DNA from: Paractinoplanes aksuensis
GTDB taxonomy: Bacteria > Actinomycetota > Actinomycetes > Mycobacteriales > Micromonosporaceae
Length of the DNA: 64,000 bases
Direction: 5' to 3'
NCBI RefSeq assembly: GCF_024137025.1
Contig: NZ_JAMYJR010000021.1
Location: 243,805-307,804 of the forward strand
A program made the position numbers and the translations under genes. The notes beneath the pieces are model-generated. The model had not been told where the DNA came from. It did not search any database and saw only the letters and a program-made list of their open reading frames with translations. Of this stretch, positions 23,529 through 35,671 are shown piece by piece. Position 1 is the stretch's first letter; each line of letters opens with the position of its first letter.

Positions 23529-24134
23529 ATGCAACGGACGTCGGTGGCAACCCGGCCCAGAACGCCCGAGCAGCAGCCCCAGCCCACGATCAGCCTGCGC
23601 CCCACCCCGCGCTGCGAGCCACCCTTCGACGACGAGCTCGAGCCGTCCTTCTGGGCCACAGCCCACCAGTTGTCGCTCGACTGGTCCCCACGGCGTCCGG
23701 CGCCGCCCGGCCCGGCGGCGGACGCACCGCGGCACTCCCCCGCGGCCGGCGTCTCGCCCGATGCCAAGCTGGCCGTCAAGCGCTTCGTCCGCACGTGTGT
23801 CGAGGTCATCGACGGTCACCGCCCGGCCGCCCACCTGCGCCGTCTGTCCCACCCCATGCAGGCCGCCGGCGTCGTCGCCCAGGGCACGGCGGCCGCCCAC
23901 CGGGTGCGCGAACTGCGCGAGACGATGAAGCGACCGCGACGCCGGGCCGCCGGCCGGCGCGCCGGTGACCGGCCGACCCCGGTGGCGGTGCTGCACGTCC
24001 GGCTCTGCGAGCCCCGTCCGGGCGCTGTGGAGGCGGCTGTGGCCCTGTTGACCGCCGAGCGCACCTGCGCCATGGCTCTGCGGCTCGAACTGCACGAGGC
24101 CGAATGGCAGGCAACCGCGCTGCGCCTGCTCTGA
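23529..24134 (+). CDS. Rv3235-like hypothetical protein
   Basis: A 201-residue protein. The disordered Pro-rich first half is followed by a conserved-looking helical/strand domain: AVKRFVRTCVEVIDGHRPAA, HLRRLSHPMQAAGVV, then VAVLHVRLCEPRPGAVEAAV and CAMALRLELHEAEWQATALR. This order matches the family containing M. tuberculosis Rv3235, which also lies close to secA1. Function is unknown. GTG 23526 directly before the ATG is an alternative start. A strong hairpin separates it from convergent secA. Confidence 0.8.
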   Translation: MQRTSVATRPRTPEQQPQPTISLRPTPRCEPPFDDELEPSFWATAHQLSLDWSPRRPAPPGPAADAPRHSPAAGVSPDAKLAVKRFVRTCVEVIDGHRPAAHLRRLSHPMQAAGVVAQGTAAAHRVRELRETMKRPRRRAAGRRAGDRPTPVAVLHVRLCEPRPGAVEAAVALLTAERTCAMALRLELHEAEWQATALRLL

Positions 24135-24228
24135 CCCTGGACCCCCGGGGCGCCTGCTGCACCATGCCCGCGGCAGACGTCCCGGGCCGCCCACGCCGGA
24201 CCGCGGCAACGGCCGGCGGGCGACAGAC

Positions 24229-24273
24229 AACGGCGGCCCGCCGGCGGAACGTGTCCGCCGGCGGGCCGCCGTT
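24229..24273. terminator. Bidirectional terminator between Rv3235-like gene and secA
   Basis: AACGGCGGCCCGCCGGCGGA (24229-24248) and its exact complement (24254-24273) form a perfect 20-bp stem with loop ACGTG. It lies between convergent genes and ends 11 bases before the secA stop. Confidence 0.85.
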
Positions 24274-24284
24274 GAAAGGGTTGC

Positions 24285-27203
<2,919 letters not shown>

Positions 27204-27374
27204 GGGTCAGCGCTCCCCTAGACAGTCTGCCGAACCATCGTAGGCACCCCTCGGCCGGAGCTGTGACCCGAGCCTCGGGTTAACCGCACAAACGATGGGA
27301 AACTTCGCATCAAGTTCGCTCAGAGCGGAGCCGTTCCGGCAGGATAGGCCGCGACAACGAGAGAGGGCGGGACC

Positions 27375-28481
27375 ATCGGAAAGATCAACGGCACTGGGGT
27401 ACGCCTCCGGGCGTTTCGCGCGGACGACGCCGACGCGCTCGCCGCCGGGTTCGATGATCAAATCTCCCGATCTTTCCTGCCGCCCCTGCCGTCGCCCTAC
27501 ACCGTCGCGCACGCCGAGCGGTACATCGCCGAGCACGTCGTGGCCACCTCGGCCGAGGGTGGCGCGCTCTACGCCATCGCCGACCCCGGGACCGACGAGC
27601 TGCTCGGCGGCATCGGCTTCGACAAGGTCGTTCCGGTCCGCCGCCAGGCCGAGGTCGGCTACTGGGTCGGGCCGTGGGCCCGCCGGCGGGGCGTGGCCAC
27701 GGCGGCGCTGCGCGCCCTGAGCGCCCACGCGCTGGGCCACGGGCTGGAGCGCCTCGAGCTGCTCACCCACCTCGACAACCCGGTCAGCCAGCGGGTCGCC
27801 ATGGCCGCCGCCTTCCAGCGCGAGGGGTTGCGCCGCGGCGCCCAGCTCGGCCGCGACGGCGCCCGCGACGACATGGTGGTCTTCGCCCGCCTGGCCGGCG
27901 ACCCGGACGAGCCAGCACCACGGCTGCTGCCCGACCTGCCCGGGGGCGAGCTGTCCGACGGTGTGGTGCGCCTGCGGCCGCTCGGACCGGGCGACAACGC
28001 GTTCCTGACCGAGCTGCTCATCCTGCCCGACGTGATCGCGACCAGCGTGCCGCCGGAACGGCCGAGCGCCGAGCGGATCCGCCGGCGGTGCGAGCGGGCC
28101 GAGACGCAGTGGCTGGGCGGAACCCGGGCCGACCTGGTGATCGAGGACGCGGCCACCGGCGCGCCGGTCGGCGACATCGGGCTCTTCTACGACGACCCGT
28201 TCACGCAGCAGGCGATGATCGGCTACAGCATGCTGCCGGCGTACCGGGGACGGGGTTTTCCGACCCGGGCCGCCCAGCTGCTGTCGTTGTGGGTCTTCGC
28301 CGAGACCGACGTGGTGCGGCTGGCCGCCGGCACGGCGCCGGACAACCTGGGCTCGCAACGGGTGCTCGAGAAGGCGGGATTCCACCGGGAGGCGTACCTG
28401 CGCGCGCGGCTGCCCGGCCCGGACGGGACGCGGGTCGACGACGTGCAGTACGTCCTCCTCGCCGAGGACCTCCTGGACTGA
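27375..28481 (+). CDS. Tandem GNAT acetyltransferase with no canonical start codon
   Basis: About 368 residues with two GNAT domains. Domain 1 (residues ~8-180) begins GVRLRAFRADDADALAAGFD and has VGYWVGPWARRRGVATAALR. Domain 2 (~195-368) begins GVVRLRPLGPGDNAFLTELL and has GYSMLPAYRGRGFPTRAAQL. Domain 1 would be cut by the first ATG/GTG/TTG (GTG 27540). An in-frame TAG at 27345 limits extension, and no standard start lies between. GAGAGGG followed by ATC 27375 suggests AUC initiation or a point mutation of ATG. Acetylation target is unknown. Confidence 0.8.
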   Translation: MGKINGTGVRLRAFRADDADALAAGFDDQISRSFLPPLPSPYTVAHAERYIAEHVVATSAEGGALYAIADPGTDELLGGIGFDKVVPVRRQAEVGYWVGPWARRRGVATAALRALSAHALGHGLERLELLTHLDNPVSQRVAMAAAFQREGLRRGAQLGRDGARDDMVVFARLAGDPDEPAPRLLPDLPGGELSDGVVRLRPLGPGDNAFLTELLILPDVIATSVPPERPSAERIRRRCERAETQWLGGTRADLVIEDAATGAPVGDIGLFYDDPFTQQAMIGYSMLPAYRGRGFPTRAAQLLSLWVFAETDVVRLAAGTAPDNLGSQRVLEKAGFHREAYLRARLPGPDGTRVDDVQYVLLAEDLLD

Positions 28482-28504
28482 AGGCCCTCGGCTGATTCGG
28501 GTGG

Positions 28505-29125
28505 CTAGCCCGTGGTTCCGAGCGACAGGATGCCGTAGTCGTAGCCCCGCCGGCGGTAGACGACGCTGGGCCGACCGCTGTCCTTGTCGAGGAACAGGTA
28601 GAAGTCGTGGCCGACGAGCTCCATCTGGAAGAGTGCGTCGTCGACGGTCATGGGGTCAGCGGGGTGTTCCTTCTCCCGCACGATCCGCCACGGCAGGTCC
28701 TCGTCGTGTTCCGCGAGGGCGGTGGCGACCGATGAGGTCTGTTCGGCCGTTTGGGCCAGGCTCAGATCGGTGGGCAGACCGGCGGTGGCCGCTGCCACCG
28801 AGAGAGGCGCGTGACGCCCTCGGTGCACCCGGCGGCGGTCGGCGGATCGCCGTAGCCGGCCGTCGAGTTTGGTGATGGCCAGGTCCAGGGCTGCGTAGAA
28901 GTCTTTGGCGCAGGCCTCGGCCCGGATGACCGGGCCCTTCGTCACGACGGTGATCTCGACTCGCTGGCAGTTGTCGGACTGGCGCGGATTGCGCTCGTGG
29001 AAAAGTTCGACGTCGGCCCGGATCAGCTTCTGGTCGTAACGCTCGACCTTGCTCAGTTTGTCGGCGACGTGTTCCCGATAGTGGTCGGGAACCTCTACGT
29101 TGCGGCCCTTGACGACAATGTCCAC
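28505..29125 (-). CDS. hpf: Long-form ribosome hibernation promoting factor
   Basis: A 206-residue protein. Residues 1-105 are the S30AE domain (MDIVVKGRNVEVPDHYREHV, VEITVVTKGPVIRAEACAKD, FYAALDLAITKLDGRLRR) that binds the 30S decoding centre. A ~45-residue linker leads to the C-terminal dimerisation domain (IVREKEHPADPMTVDDALFQ, MELVGHDFYLFLDKDSGRPS) that joins two ribosomes into 100S particles. It lies between secA and comF, as in Rv3241c. Confidence 0.96.
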   Translation of the reverse strand: MDIVVKGRNVEVPDHYREHVADKLSKVERYDQKLIRADVELFHERNPRQSDNCQRVEITVVTKGPVIRAEACAKDFYAALDLAITKLDGRLRRSADRRRVHRGRHAPLSVAAATAGLPTDLSLAQTAEQTSSVATALAEHDEDLPWRIVREKEHPADPMTVDDALFQMELVGHDFYLFLDKDSGRPSVVYRRRGYDYGILSLGTTG

Positions 29126-29403
29126 TCGTGACCTCCCCCAACGTTTCTGCTTACGGGCCCCTCCAACCGCCCCGCCCGCCGCCCCGAAAAGGACTGAAGG
29201 CTGAGCTTCCGGGTTGCCGGGGGCACCGTTTTGTCCTTGCTCACTGATTGGCGCGGTGACGCCGTGATCGACCCTGGGTCAACTCACCGAGCGTGACCGA
29301 TCGCGAAGGAGACGACTCCTTTCCGGTGCGGCGGCTCGCGGACGCGCTGCGCCTGAAGGATGGAGCGGGACGAGTCGGAACTCATACCCTCGTCACCAAG
29401 ACG

Positions 29404-30213
29404 CTAACGTGCCGATGCTCCCGCGTCACCCCTCGTTCGGGATACCGAAAGTCCGACGTTCACCTTTTCTGTGCCGTCAGGCGGGAAACCGGCGAAACCG
29501 GATCCAGACGTTCCGCGGAGCTGTGTCGCAGCCAACACCGCAACCCCATCGACCTGCATCTTTGCCTCCTCGAGCCGGCGGGTCACCGCGGCCAGCGTGG
29601 CTCCGGTGGTGACGATGTCGTCGACTACCACCAGCGTGCCTTTCCGGGGCTCGGCGCGCCGCCGAACGCCGATTCGGGCCCGCCGAATTCGCAGCGAATC
29701 CTCAGCTGCGGCGCGCCGCCCGGCCACGCTCAGTGACGTAGAGTCGGGACGTGGTAACGCTTCGAGCTGAGGGCTGATTTCAGCCTGCCAACCGGCGCCG
29801 CGTAACCGCCGCACGGTGTGTGCGGCCAGACGCAGCATGTGATCGCCATGCCTCTCCCGAGAGGCGGCGGCCGTCGACGGCACCGGCACGAGGGTCACCG
29901 GCACGCTGCGGGGGGCGATCCGGGCCACCGCCACGGCCAGCAGGCTGCCGAGCGGGCGGGCGAGCCGGTGACGGCCCTTTTCTTTGTAGGCCAGCAGGGC
30001 GCCACGCAACGCGCCCTCGTACGCCCCCACCGCCACACAAGTGGGCAGCCCGAACGACACCGGCTCGGGTGGCCGCCGGAACGGCCGCAACGCCTCGAGA
30101 CCGGCGGCACAGGCCGCGCACACGCCGTACCGCAGCGGCACCCGCTCGGCCCCGCAGCCGGCGCACGGGGCCGGCAGCACCAGATCGGCGAGATCACCCA
30201 GCAGGCCGGCCAT
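29404..30213 (-). CDS. comF: ComF-family phosphoribosyltransferase-like protein
   Basis: A 269-residue protein. The N-terminal Cys pairs (CAGCGAERVP and CAACAAG) form a zinc-ribbon. The central YEGALRGALLAYKEKGRHRL and the C-terminal PRPP motif VVVDDIVTTGATL match ComF/GntX proteins. A role in DNA uptake is known for Bacillus ComF, but in actinobacteria it is uncertain. The final ~35 residues beyond the fold are variable. It follows lpqB by 14 bases and is likely part of that operon. Confidence 0.92.
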   Translation of the reverse strand: MAGLLGDLADLVLPAPCAGCGAERVPLRYGVCAACAAGLEALRPFRRPPEPVSFGLPTCVAVGAYEGALRGALLAYKEKGRHRLARPLGSLLAVAVARIAPRSVPVTLVPVPSTAAASRERHGDHMLRLAAHTVRRLRGAGWQAEISPQLEALPRPDSTSLSVAGRRAAAEDSLRIRRARIGVRRRAEPRKGTLVVVDDIVTTGATLAAVTRRLEEAKMQVDGVAVLAATQLRGTSGSGFAGFPPDGTEKVNVGLSVSRTRGDAGASAR

Positions 30214-30227
30214 GCGCGAGCTCCGGC

Positions 30228-32042
30228 TCAGTCGAGGAAGAACGGGGCGGTGGGCTTGGCGTCGGAGCCGGGCGGCACCGGCGGGCCGGCCAGATGCTCC
30301 GTGGTGATCTTGTCGGGCGCGCTGAGCACGTCAAAGGCTTCGCCACCCGCCATGTACGACTCCGACGACGACCGCTCGGTGCCGGTCACCGGGTTGGACG
30401 GGTAGGCCGACAGGAAAGTCACCCGTTCGGCGCCGATGTCGTCGAGGCGAACCGTGGACAACCCGCCGTCGACCGTCACGTCGAGCACCGCGTAGCGACC
30501 GTCGCGGCGGGCGCCCGCCACCACCAGGTAGTCCTCGCTGCTCCAGGCGACCGCGGTCACGGCCTGCAGGCTGGGCGGCAGCACCTGCTCGGGCACGCCC
30601 AGGGTGATGCCGTCGCCGCTGGTGCTGAGCGCGGCCCGGTAGAGCCGGCCCTCGCTGACCACCGCCACCCGGTGCCCGTCGGGCGCCACCGCGAGCGCGC
30701 TGACCGGGCCGGGATTGCCCTGCCACTCCACCCGCTGGGCCCGCGAGCCGGCCCCGGCGAACGAGTAGACCTGGCCGCCCTGGGTGATCAGCCCGATCGC
30801 CTGGGTGTCCTCACCGCCGCTGGGCAGCTGGGCCCAGACCGGGGTGCCGAGCGAGCCGCCCAGACCGACGACCTCGGTCAGGTCGGCCTGCTCGCCCAGC
30901 GGCGCGTCGGCCACCCGCAGCCGACGCTGGCCGGCCGGGCCGGTCACCACCGCGGCGTAGGCCCGGGTCGCGGACGCGCTGATCGCCGCCGAGGCGATGT
31001 TCCGGTTGGCCGCCGGTTTGATCACCGGCAGCTCGTCGTCGGCCCGGGGCGAACCCTTCAGCCGCCGGATGCCGCCGCCGAGGATCGCGAACCGTTCCGG
31101 GTCGTCGGTGAGGTTGTAGGCCAGATTGCTGTCGAAGAACTCACCGTTCTCGACCCGCACCGGCTCGTTGTGGCCGACGGCGATCGAGATCACGCGCGGC
31201 ACCGGCTGCATGGACCACTGCAACTGGCGGCGCAGCCGGTCGAGCACACCCGGGTCGGCGCCCGGCGGGACGGCCTTGTCGTTGAGCCTGATCTCGAGTG
31301 TGTCGTTGGTGATGGCGGGCACGTTGTCGGCGGCCTGGGTGCCCGTGGGCAGGCTGTTGACGGCGTCGCTGAGCCAGGGCGCGGGCGCGCCGGTGAGCCA
31401 GCCCAGGATCGTCGTCGGCTGCTGCACGGTGGGCACGCTGCGGGGCATGTAGCGCAGGTCGGGCACGAGGCCGGTGTTCTCGTTGTTCCACCAGTAGATC
31501 GTGCGGCGCTGATAGAACGAGTTGAGCGTCTGATCGGTCATCAGCATGGCCTGCGGGGCGTCGAGCACGAACAGCCCCTCTTGCCCGGACACGGAGCCGA
31601 TGCGCAGCTTGTAGCGGGTGCCCGAGGACGCGCCGTCGGCCGGCTGGAGCACGCCGTTGGCCTTCAGCGTGCCGACCACCTGCACGATGAACGTGATCTC
31701 GGAGTCGCCCGGCGAGTAGAGCGGGCGTTCGGTCTCGCGGATGACCTTGATGTCGTTGCCGGTCGGGAAGCGCGCGGCCAGATCGGGCGCCTGGAACGCC
31801 TTGACCCGGTTGAGGGCCGTCTCGGCGTCGCCGGCCGCGGCCTCGAGGTAGTTGTCGGCGAACTCTTCCAGATCGTTGGTGTCGGTGCGGGCGTACTGCA
31901 CCGGCGGGCTGCCGTCGTCGTCGACCGACACGCCGCTGGGCGGGCCCTCGCCGAGGATCGTCACGTCGCTCTCGGCCGGGATGCCGCAGCCGCCGGCCAG
32001 CATCGCGCCCAGCACGACGGCCGTACAGAGCAAGCGTCGCAT
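30228..32042 (-). CDS. lpqB: Lipoprotein LpqB
   Basis: A 604-residue lipoprotein that modulates MtrB. The signal peptide RRLLCTAVVLGAMLAGGCG carries the lipobox LAGGC. A GerMN-like domain lies around residues 190-330 and a C-terminal beta-propeller-like domain occupies ~350-590 (VAVAPDGHRVAVVSEGRLYR, VTAVAWSSEDYLVVAGARRD). Its ATG overlaps the mtrB TGA (ATGA), so the two are translationally coupled. The mtrA-mtrB-lpqB order is conserved in actinobacteria. Confidence 0.96.
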   Translation of the reverse strand: MRRLLCTAVVLGAMLAGGCGIPAESDVTILGEGPPSGVSVDDDGSPPVQYARTDTNDLEEFADNYLEAAAGDAETALNRVKAFQAPDLAARFPTGNDIKVIRETERPLYSPGDSEITFIVQVVGTLKANGVLQPADGASSGTRYKLRIGSVSGQEGLFVLDAPQAMLMTDQTLNSFYQRRTIYWWNNENTGLVPDLRYMPRSVPTVQQPTTILGWLTGAPAPWLSDAVNSLPTGTQAADNVPAITNDTLEIRLNDKAVPPGADPGVLDRLRRQLQWSMQPVPRVISIAVGHNEPVRVENGEFFDSNLAYNLTDDPERFAILGGGIRRLKGSPRADDELPVIKPAANRNIASAAISASATRAYAAVVTGPAGQRRLRVADAPLGEQADLTEVVGLGGSLGTPVWAQLPSGGEDTQAIGLITQGGQVYSFAGAGSRAQRVEWQGNPGPVSALAVAPDGHRVAVVSEGRLYRAALSTSGDGITLGVPEQVLPPSLQAVTAVAWSSEDYLVVAGARRDGRYAVLDVTVDGGLSTVRLDDIGAERVTFLSAYPSNPVTGTERSSSESYMAGGEAFDVLSAPDKITTEHLAGPPVPPGSDAKPTAPFFLD

Positions 32043-33730
32043 CAGACCACCTCTGCCTTGTCGCCGGCCGGGGCCGGGCCGGGGGCCGGCAGCGCCGGGG
32101 CCCGGTCGCGCGGGATCAACGGCAGGGGCGCCGCCAGCAGCCGGTCGCCCGAGCGCACCGGCAGGGTGAGCCGGAACTGGGCGCCCTCGCCGGGCGCGCC
32201 CCACGCCTCGAGCCAGCCGCCGTGCAGGCGCGCGTCCTCGGCGCTGATCGACAGGCCGAGGCCGGTGCCGCCGGTCTGCCGGGCCCGGGACGGGTCGGCC
32301 CGCCAGAACCGGTTGAAGACCAGGCGTTCCTCGCCCGGCTTGAGGCCGATGCCGTGGTCGCGCACGGTGATCGCCACCGCCGCGTCGTCGCTGGCCAGGG
32401 TGACCTGCACCGGCTTGGCCTCGCCGTGCTCGACGGCGTTGCCGACCAGGTTGCGCAGCACCCGCTCGACCCGGCGCGGATCGACCTCGGCGATCACCGG
32501 AGTGTCGGGCAGGCGCAGCTCGATCTCGACCCCGACCCGCTCGGCCAGGCCGGTGAGCCGGTCGGCGACCCGCTCGACGATCGGCACCAGGTCGGTGTGC
32601 TCGGCGTCGAGGGCGGCGAAACCGGCGTCGAAGCGGCTGATCTCGAGCAGGTCGGTCAGCAGGCTCTCGAACCGGTCGAGCTCGGCCTGGAGCAGTTCGG
32701 CGCTGCGGGCGACGGCGGGGTCGAACTCGTCGCGCTCGGCGAAGATGAGGTCGGCCGCCATGCGGACGGTGGTCAGCGGCGTACGCAATTCGTGGGAGAC
32801 GTCGGAAGTGAACCGGCGCTGCAGGCGCGACAGCTCTTCGAGCCGCACGATCTGGCGCTGCAGGTTGGCCGCCATCTGGTTGAACGACGCCGCGAGCAGG
32901 GCCAGGTCGTCCTCGCCGTCGACCTTCATGCGCTGGTCGAGCAGACCCGCGCTGAGCCGCTGGGCGGTGCGGGCGGCGACCCGGACCGGGGTCACGACCA
33001 GCCGGGTGACCAGGCCCGCGATCACGCCGAGCATGATGACCAGGGCCAGCCCGGTGGCCAGCACGGTGGTGCGGATCTGGTTGGCCGCGCTGTCCTCAGT
33101 GGTCAGCGGCACCATGTAGTAGAGCTCGACGTGGCCGAAGCTGGTCGGCACGGGCGAGCCGGTGACCAGGTATTTCGTGGTGTGCCCGTTGACCCGGGCG
33201 GTGACGATCTGGTTGGCCACCTTGGCGTCGTCGGAGACCCGGTGGACCAGCTCGGCGGTGATCAGCTCGGCGGTGTCGACGTTGGGCGAGGTGACCGGGG
33301 CGAGCTCGGCGGACTGCCCGGCCCGGATCGACACCACCGAGCCGCCGGACTCGGCCGGGTCGCCGTCGGCCAGCTGACCGACGATCGTGGCGAAGGTGCG
33401 CGGCAGCAGCGGATCACGCGCCTGCGGGTGGACGGTGAGCTGCTGCTCGGCGTAGCCCACCTTGTTACGCATCGAGACCTGGACCTCGTCCTGGGCCCGG
33501 CTCAGCAGGATCTTGGCGCTGCGGTCGGCGATGAACCAGCCGAACGCGGCCACCAGCAGGCTGGACGCGACCAGGGTGAGCGTGACGACGCGCAGCTGCA
33601 GCGAGCGGCGCCAGGCGCGGTGGGCCGGCGACGCCCACACCGCGAACCGGCGCACGAGGACACGCCAGTACCGCCGCACCACTCGCAGGATGCGGCGGAC
33701 CGGAAGCGGGAGCCAGGCCGGAGCGCGCAC
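32042..33730 (-). CDS. mtrB: Sensor histidine kinase MtrB
   Basis: A 562-residue membrane kinase. Transmembrane helix 1 (residues ~48-72, VVTLTLVASSLLVAAFGWFI) and helix 2 (~225-250, ATGLALVIMLGVIAGLVTRL) bracket an extracytoplasmic sensor. A HAMP domain follows, then the phosphoacceptor His (~312) in SDVSHELRTPLTTVR. The ATPase domain carries LRNLVGNAVEHG, DHGIGL and GGTGLGLSI. It phosphorylates MtrA and controls cell-wall and division genes in mycobacteria and corynebacteria. Confidence 0.97.
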   Translation of the reverse strand: MRAPAWLPLPVRRILRVVRRYWRVLVRRFAVWASPAHRAWRRSLQLRVVTLTLVASSLLVAAFGWFIADRSAKILLSRAQDEVQVSMRNKVGYAEQQLTVHPQARDPLLPRTFATIVGQLADGDPAESGGSVVSIRAGQSAELAPVTSPNVDTAELITAELVHRVSDDAKVANQIVTARVNGHTTKYLVTGSPVPTSFGHVELYYMVPLTTEDSAANQIRTTVLATGLALVIMLGVIAGLVTRLVVTPVRVAARTAQRLSAGLLDQRMKVDGEDDLALLAASFNQMAANLQRQIVRLEELSRLQRRFTSDVSHELRTPLTTVRMAADLIFAERDEFDPAVARSAELLQAELDRFESLLTDLLEISRFDAGFAALDAEHTDLVPIVERVADRLTGLAERVGVEIELRLPDTPVIAEVDPRRVERVLRNLVGNAVEHGEAKPVQVTLASDDAAVAITVRDHGIGLKPGEERLVFNRFWRADPSRARQTGGTGLGLSISAEDARLHGGWLEAWGAPGEGAQFRLTLPVRSGDRLLAAPLPLIPRDRAPALPAPGPAPAGDKAEVV

Positions 33731-33756
33731 GCGGCAAGGTTAGCCGCTCACCGGGC

Positions 33757-34455
33757 CTATCCGGTGCCGGCCTTGTACCCGACCCCCCGGACGGTCAGGA
33801 TGATCTCGGGCCGTTCCGGGTCGGGCTCGATCTTGGCGCGCAGCCGCTGCACGTGGACGTTGACCAACCGGGTGTCGGCGGCGTGGCGGTAACCCCACAC
33901 CTGCTCGAGCAGCACCTCGCGGGTGAAGACCTGGCGCGGCTTGCGGGCCAGGGCCACCAGCAGGTCGAACTCGAGCGGGGTGAGCTTCACTTCCTCACCG
34001 TCGCGGGACACGGTGTGGGCCGGCACGTCGATGGTGATCTGGTTGCCGGGCGGGCCGATGGTCAGCATCTCGGGCGCCGCGTCCTCGCCCCGGCGCAGGC
34101 GGGCCCGCATGCGGGCCACCAGTTCCTTGGGCTTGAACGGCTTGACCACGTAGTCGTCGGCGCCGGACTCGAGGCCGAGCACCACGTCGACCGTGTCGCT
34201 CTTGGCCGTCAGCATGACGATCGGGATGCCCGACTCGGCCCGGATCGCCCGGGCCACGTCGATGCCGCTCATGCCGGGCAGCATCAGGTCGAGCAGCACG
34301 ATGTCGGGACGACTTTCCCGGAAGGCGGCCAGAGCGCGTTCCCCGTCGGCCACGAACGAGGGCAGGAAACCCTCGCTCCGCAGGACGATGCCGAGCATCT
34401 CGGCCAGCGCTGGATCGTCATCGACGACGAGTACCCGGGCTCTCATGCGGTCCAA
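33757..34455 (-). CDS. mtrA: Response regulator MtrA
   Basis: A 232-residue OmpR-type regulator. The receiver has VVDDDPALAEMLGIVLRSEG, phosphoacceptor Asp in IVLLDLMLPGMSG and Lys in VVKPFKPKELVARMR. The winged helix covers VKLTPLEFDLLVALARKPRQ to TVRGVGYKAG. TTG 34455 gives MDRMRARVLVVDDD, parallel to the mycobacterial MDTMRQR start. GGAGGA lies ten bases before it, so I prefer TTG to ATG 34446. Confidence 0.97.
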   Translation of the reverse strand: MDRMRARVLVVDDDPALAEMLGIVLRSEGFLPSFVADGERALAAFRESRPDIVLLDLMLPGMSGIDVARAIRAESGIPIVMLTAKSDTVDVVLGLESGADDYVVKPFKPKELVARMRARLRRGEDAAPEMLTIGPPGNQITIDVPAHTVSRDGEEVKLTPLEFDLLVALARKPRQVFTREVLLEQVWGYRHAADTRLVNVHVQRLRAKIEPDPERPEIILTVRGVGYKAGTG

Positions 34456-34527
34456 TATTGCACTGTCCTCCCGAACACCACGTACCCCGGGGGCGATCTT
34501 GCGTAAAACGGGGGGCTCGGAGGGACG

Positions 34528-34559
34528 AAAAAGGGCGGCCCGGCAGCGGACCGCCCTTC
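34528..34559 (-). terminator. Intrinsic terminator downstream of the DUF397 gene
   Basis: On the minus strand GAAGGGCGGTCCGCTGCCGG then GCCGCCCTTTTTCG forms a GGGCGG-type stem followed by five T residues. It starts about six bases after the DUF397 stop. Confidence 0.8.
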
Positions 34560-34564
34560 GAGGA

Positions 34565-34768
34565 TCAGGCCCGGGGGCGGTCGAACTCCCCGTCCCGTAC
34601 GCCGGCGATGAAACCGGCCCAGTCCGTGCCGCCGAACGCGAGCACCGGACCGGTGACGTCCTTCGAGTCGCGCATCAGCACGGCTGCCGGAACGTTCGCG
34701 ATCTCGACGCAGTGGCCCGCGGCTCCGCTTCGAGTGCTCTTACGCCAGGTGAGAGTGGCGTCCTGCAT
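34565..34768 (-). CDS. DUF397 protein
   Basis: A 67-residue protein from ATG 34768, which is seven bases after AAGGGG. The conserved pattern LTWRKSTRSGAAGHCVEIAN, MRDSKDVTGPVLAFGGTDWA, then FIAGVRDGEFD is that of DUF397. These small proteins are regularly encoded beside XRE/DUF5753 regulators in actinomycetes and some pairs act as developmental or toxin-like modules. Here the regulator gene lies 42 bases upstream on the same strand. Confidence 0.92.
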   Translation of the reverse strand: MQDATLTWRKSTRSGAAGHCVEIANVPAAVLMRDSKDVTGPVLAFGGTDWAGFIAGVRDGEFDRPRA

Positions 34769-34810
34769 CGTGGGTCCCCTTCCAGGAGGTACAAGCGCCT
34801 CCATTTCAGC

Positions 34811-35671
34811 TCACGATGCGGTCAGAAGGCGGAGTGCTTCCTCCCTTTCAGCGATGGCCGTTCGGCTCAACTCTGGCGACATTGAGCGTTCCCGCAGGTC
34901 GGAGAGGGCGTCGCGGTAGACGTCGACGTCGGCCGGCGTCACCCGGAAGAGACCACCGGTGAGGCCCTCGCTGTGCACGACAGAGGCCCGGGTGCCCGCC
35001 TCGAACTCGAGAACCATGAACGGCTCGGTCATGCCCGCGTGGGCGCCGGCGGTGAACGGGAGCACGAGAAGCTCGACCCCGGGGCGTTCGCTGGCCTCGC
35101 GCAGCCGGCCCAACTGACGGCGCAGCACGTCGGGCCCGCCGACCTCGCGGTGGAGCACGGCCTCGTCGAGGACGATGCGCAGCACCGGGGTGGGATCGCG
35201 GGTCAGAACGGCCTGGCGGGCCATGCGCAGGGCGAGGCGGCGCTGGATGGTCTCGGCCGCGCCGACGTCGGCCCCGACCTCGATCACGGCCCGGGCGTAC
35301 TCGTCGGTCTGCAGCAGACCGGGGACGACCTGGGGTTCCCACTCGCTGATGAGCACGGCCTCGGCCTCGAGGGCGACGTATTCGTCGTACGGGTCGGGGA
35401 CCGAGGACCGGTACGGCGTCCACCAGGCCCGGGCGCGGCCGCGACGGGCCAGCTCACGGAGGCGGTCGCGGTCTTCCACCCGTACGCCGTAGGAAGTGAG
35501 AAGACGGTCGAGGTCGGGCTCGGTGATTCCGGTGTGCGCGGTCTCGATGCGGCTCAGCTTGGACTCGGACCAGCCCAGCGCGGTGGCTACATCGGCCGCC
35601 CGGCGGTCGGCACGAAGACGGCGCAACTCGTTACCGAGCTCGTGCCGTGCGGTTGAGGTCGCCCTTGCCAC
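34811..35671 (-). CDS. XRE-family regulator with DUF5753 domain
   Basis: A 286-residue protein. The N-terminal helix-turn-helix (ELGNELRRLRADRRAADVAT, ALGWSESKLSRIETAHTGIT) is followed by a ~190-residue DUF5753 domain (ISEWEPQVVPGLLQTDEYAR, LDEAVLHREVGGPDVLRRQL, VLPFTAGAHAGM). GTG 35671 is preferred because TATGGT lies six bases upstream, implying a leaderless transcript. GTG 35692 is an alternative. It is paired with the downstream DUF397 gene. Confidence 0.9.
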   Translation of the reverse strand: MARATSTARHELGNELRRLRADRRAADVATALGWSESKLSRIETAHTGITEPDLDRLLTSYGVRVEDRDRLRELARRGRARAWWTPYRSSVPDPYDEYVALEAEAVLISEWEPQVVPGLLQTDEYARAVIEVGADVGAAETIQRRLALRMARQAVLTRDPTPVLRIVLDEAVLHREVGGPDVLRRQLGRLREASERPGVELLVLPFTAGAHAGMTEPFMVLEFEAGTRASVVHSEGLTGGLFRVTPADVDVYRDALSDLRERSMSPELSRTAIAEREEALRLLTAS

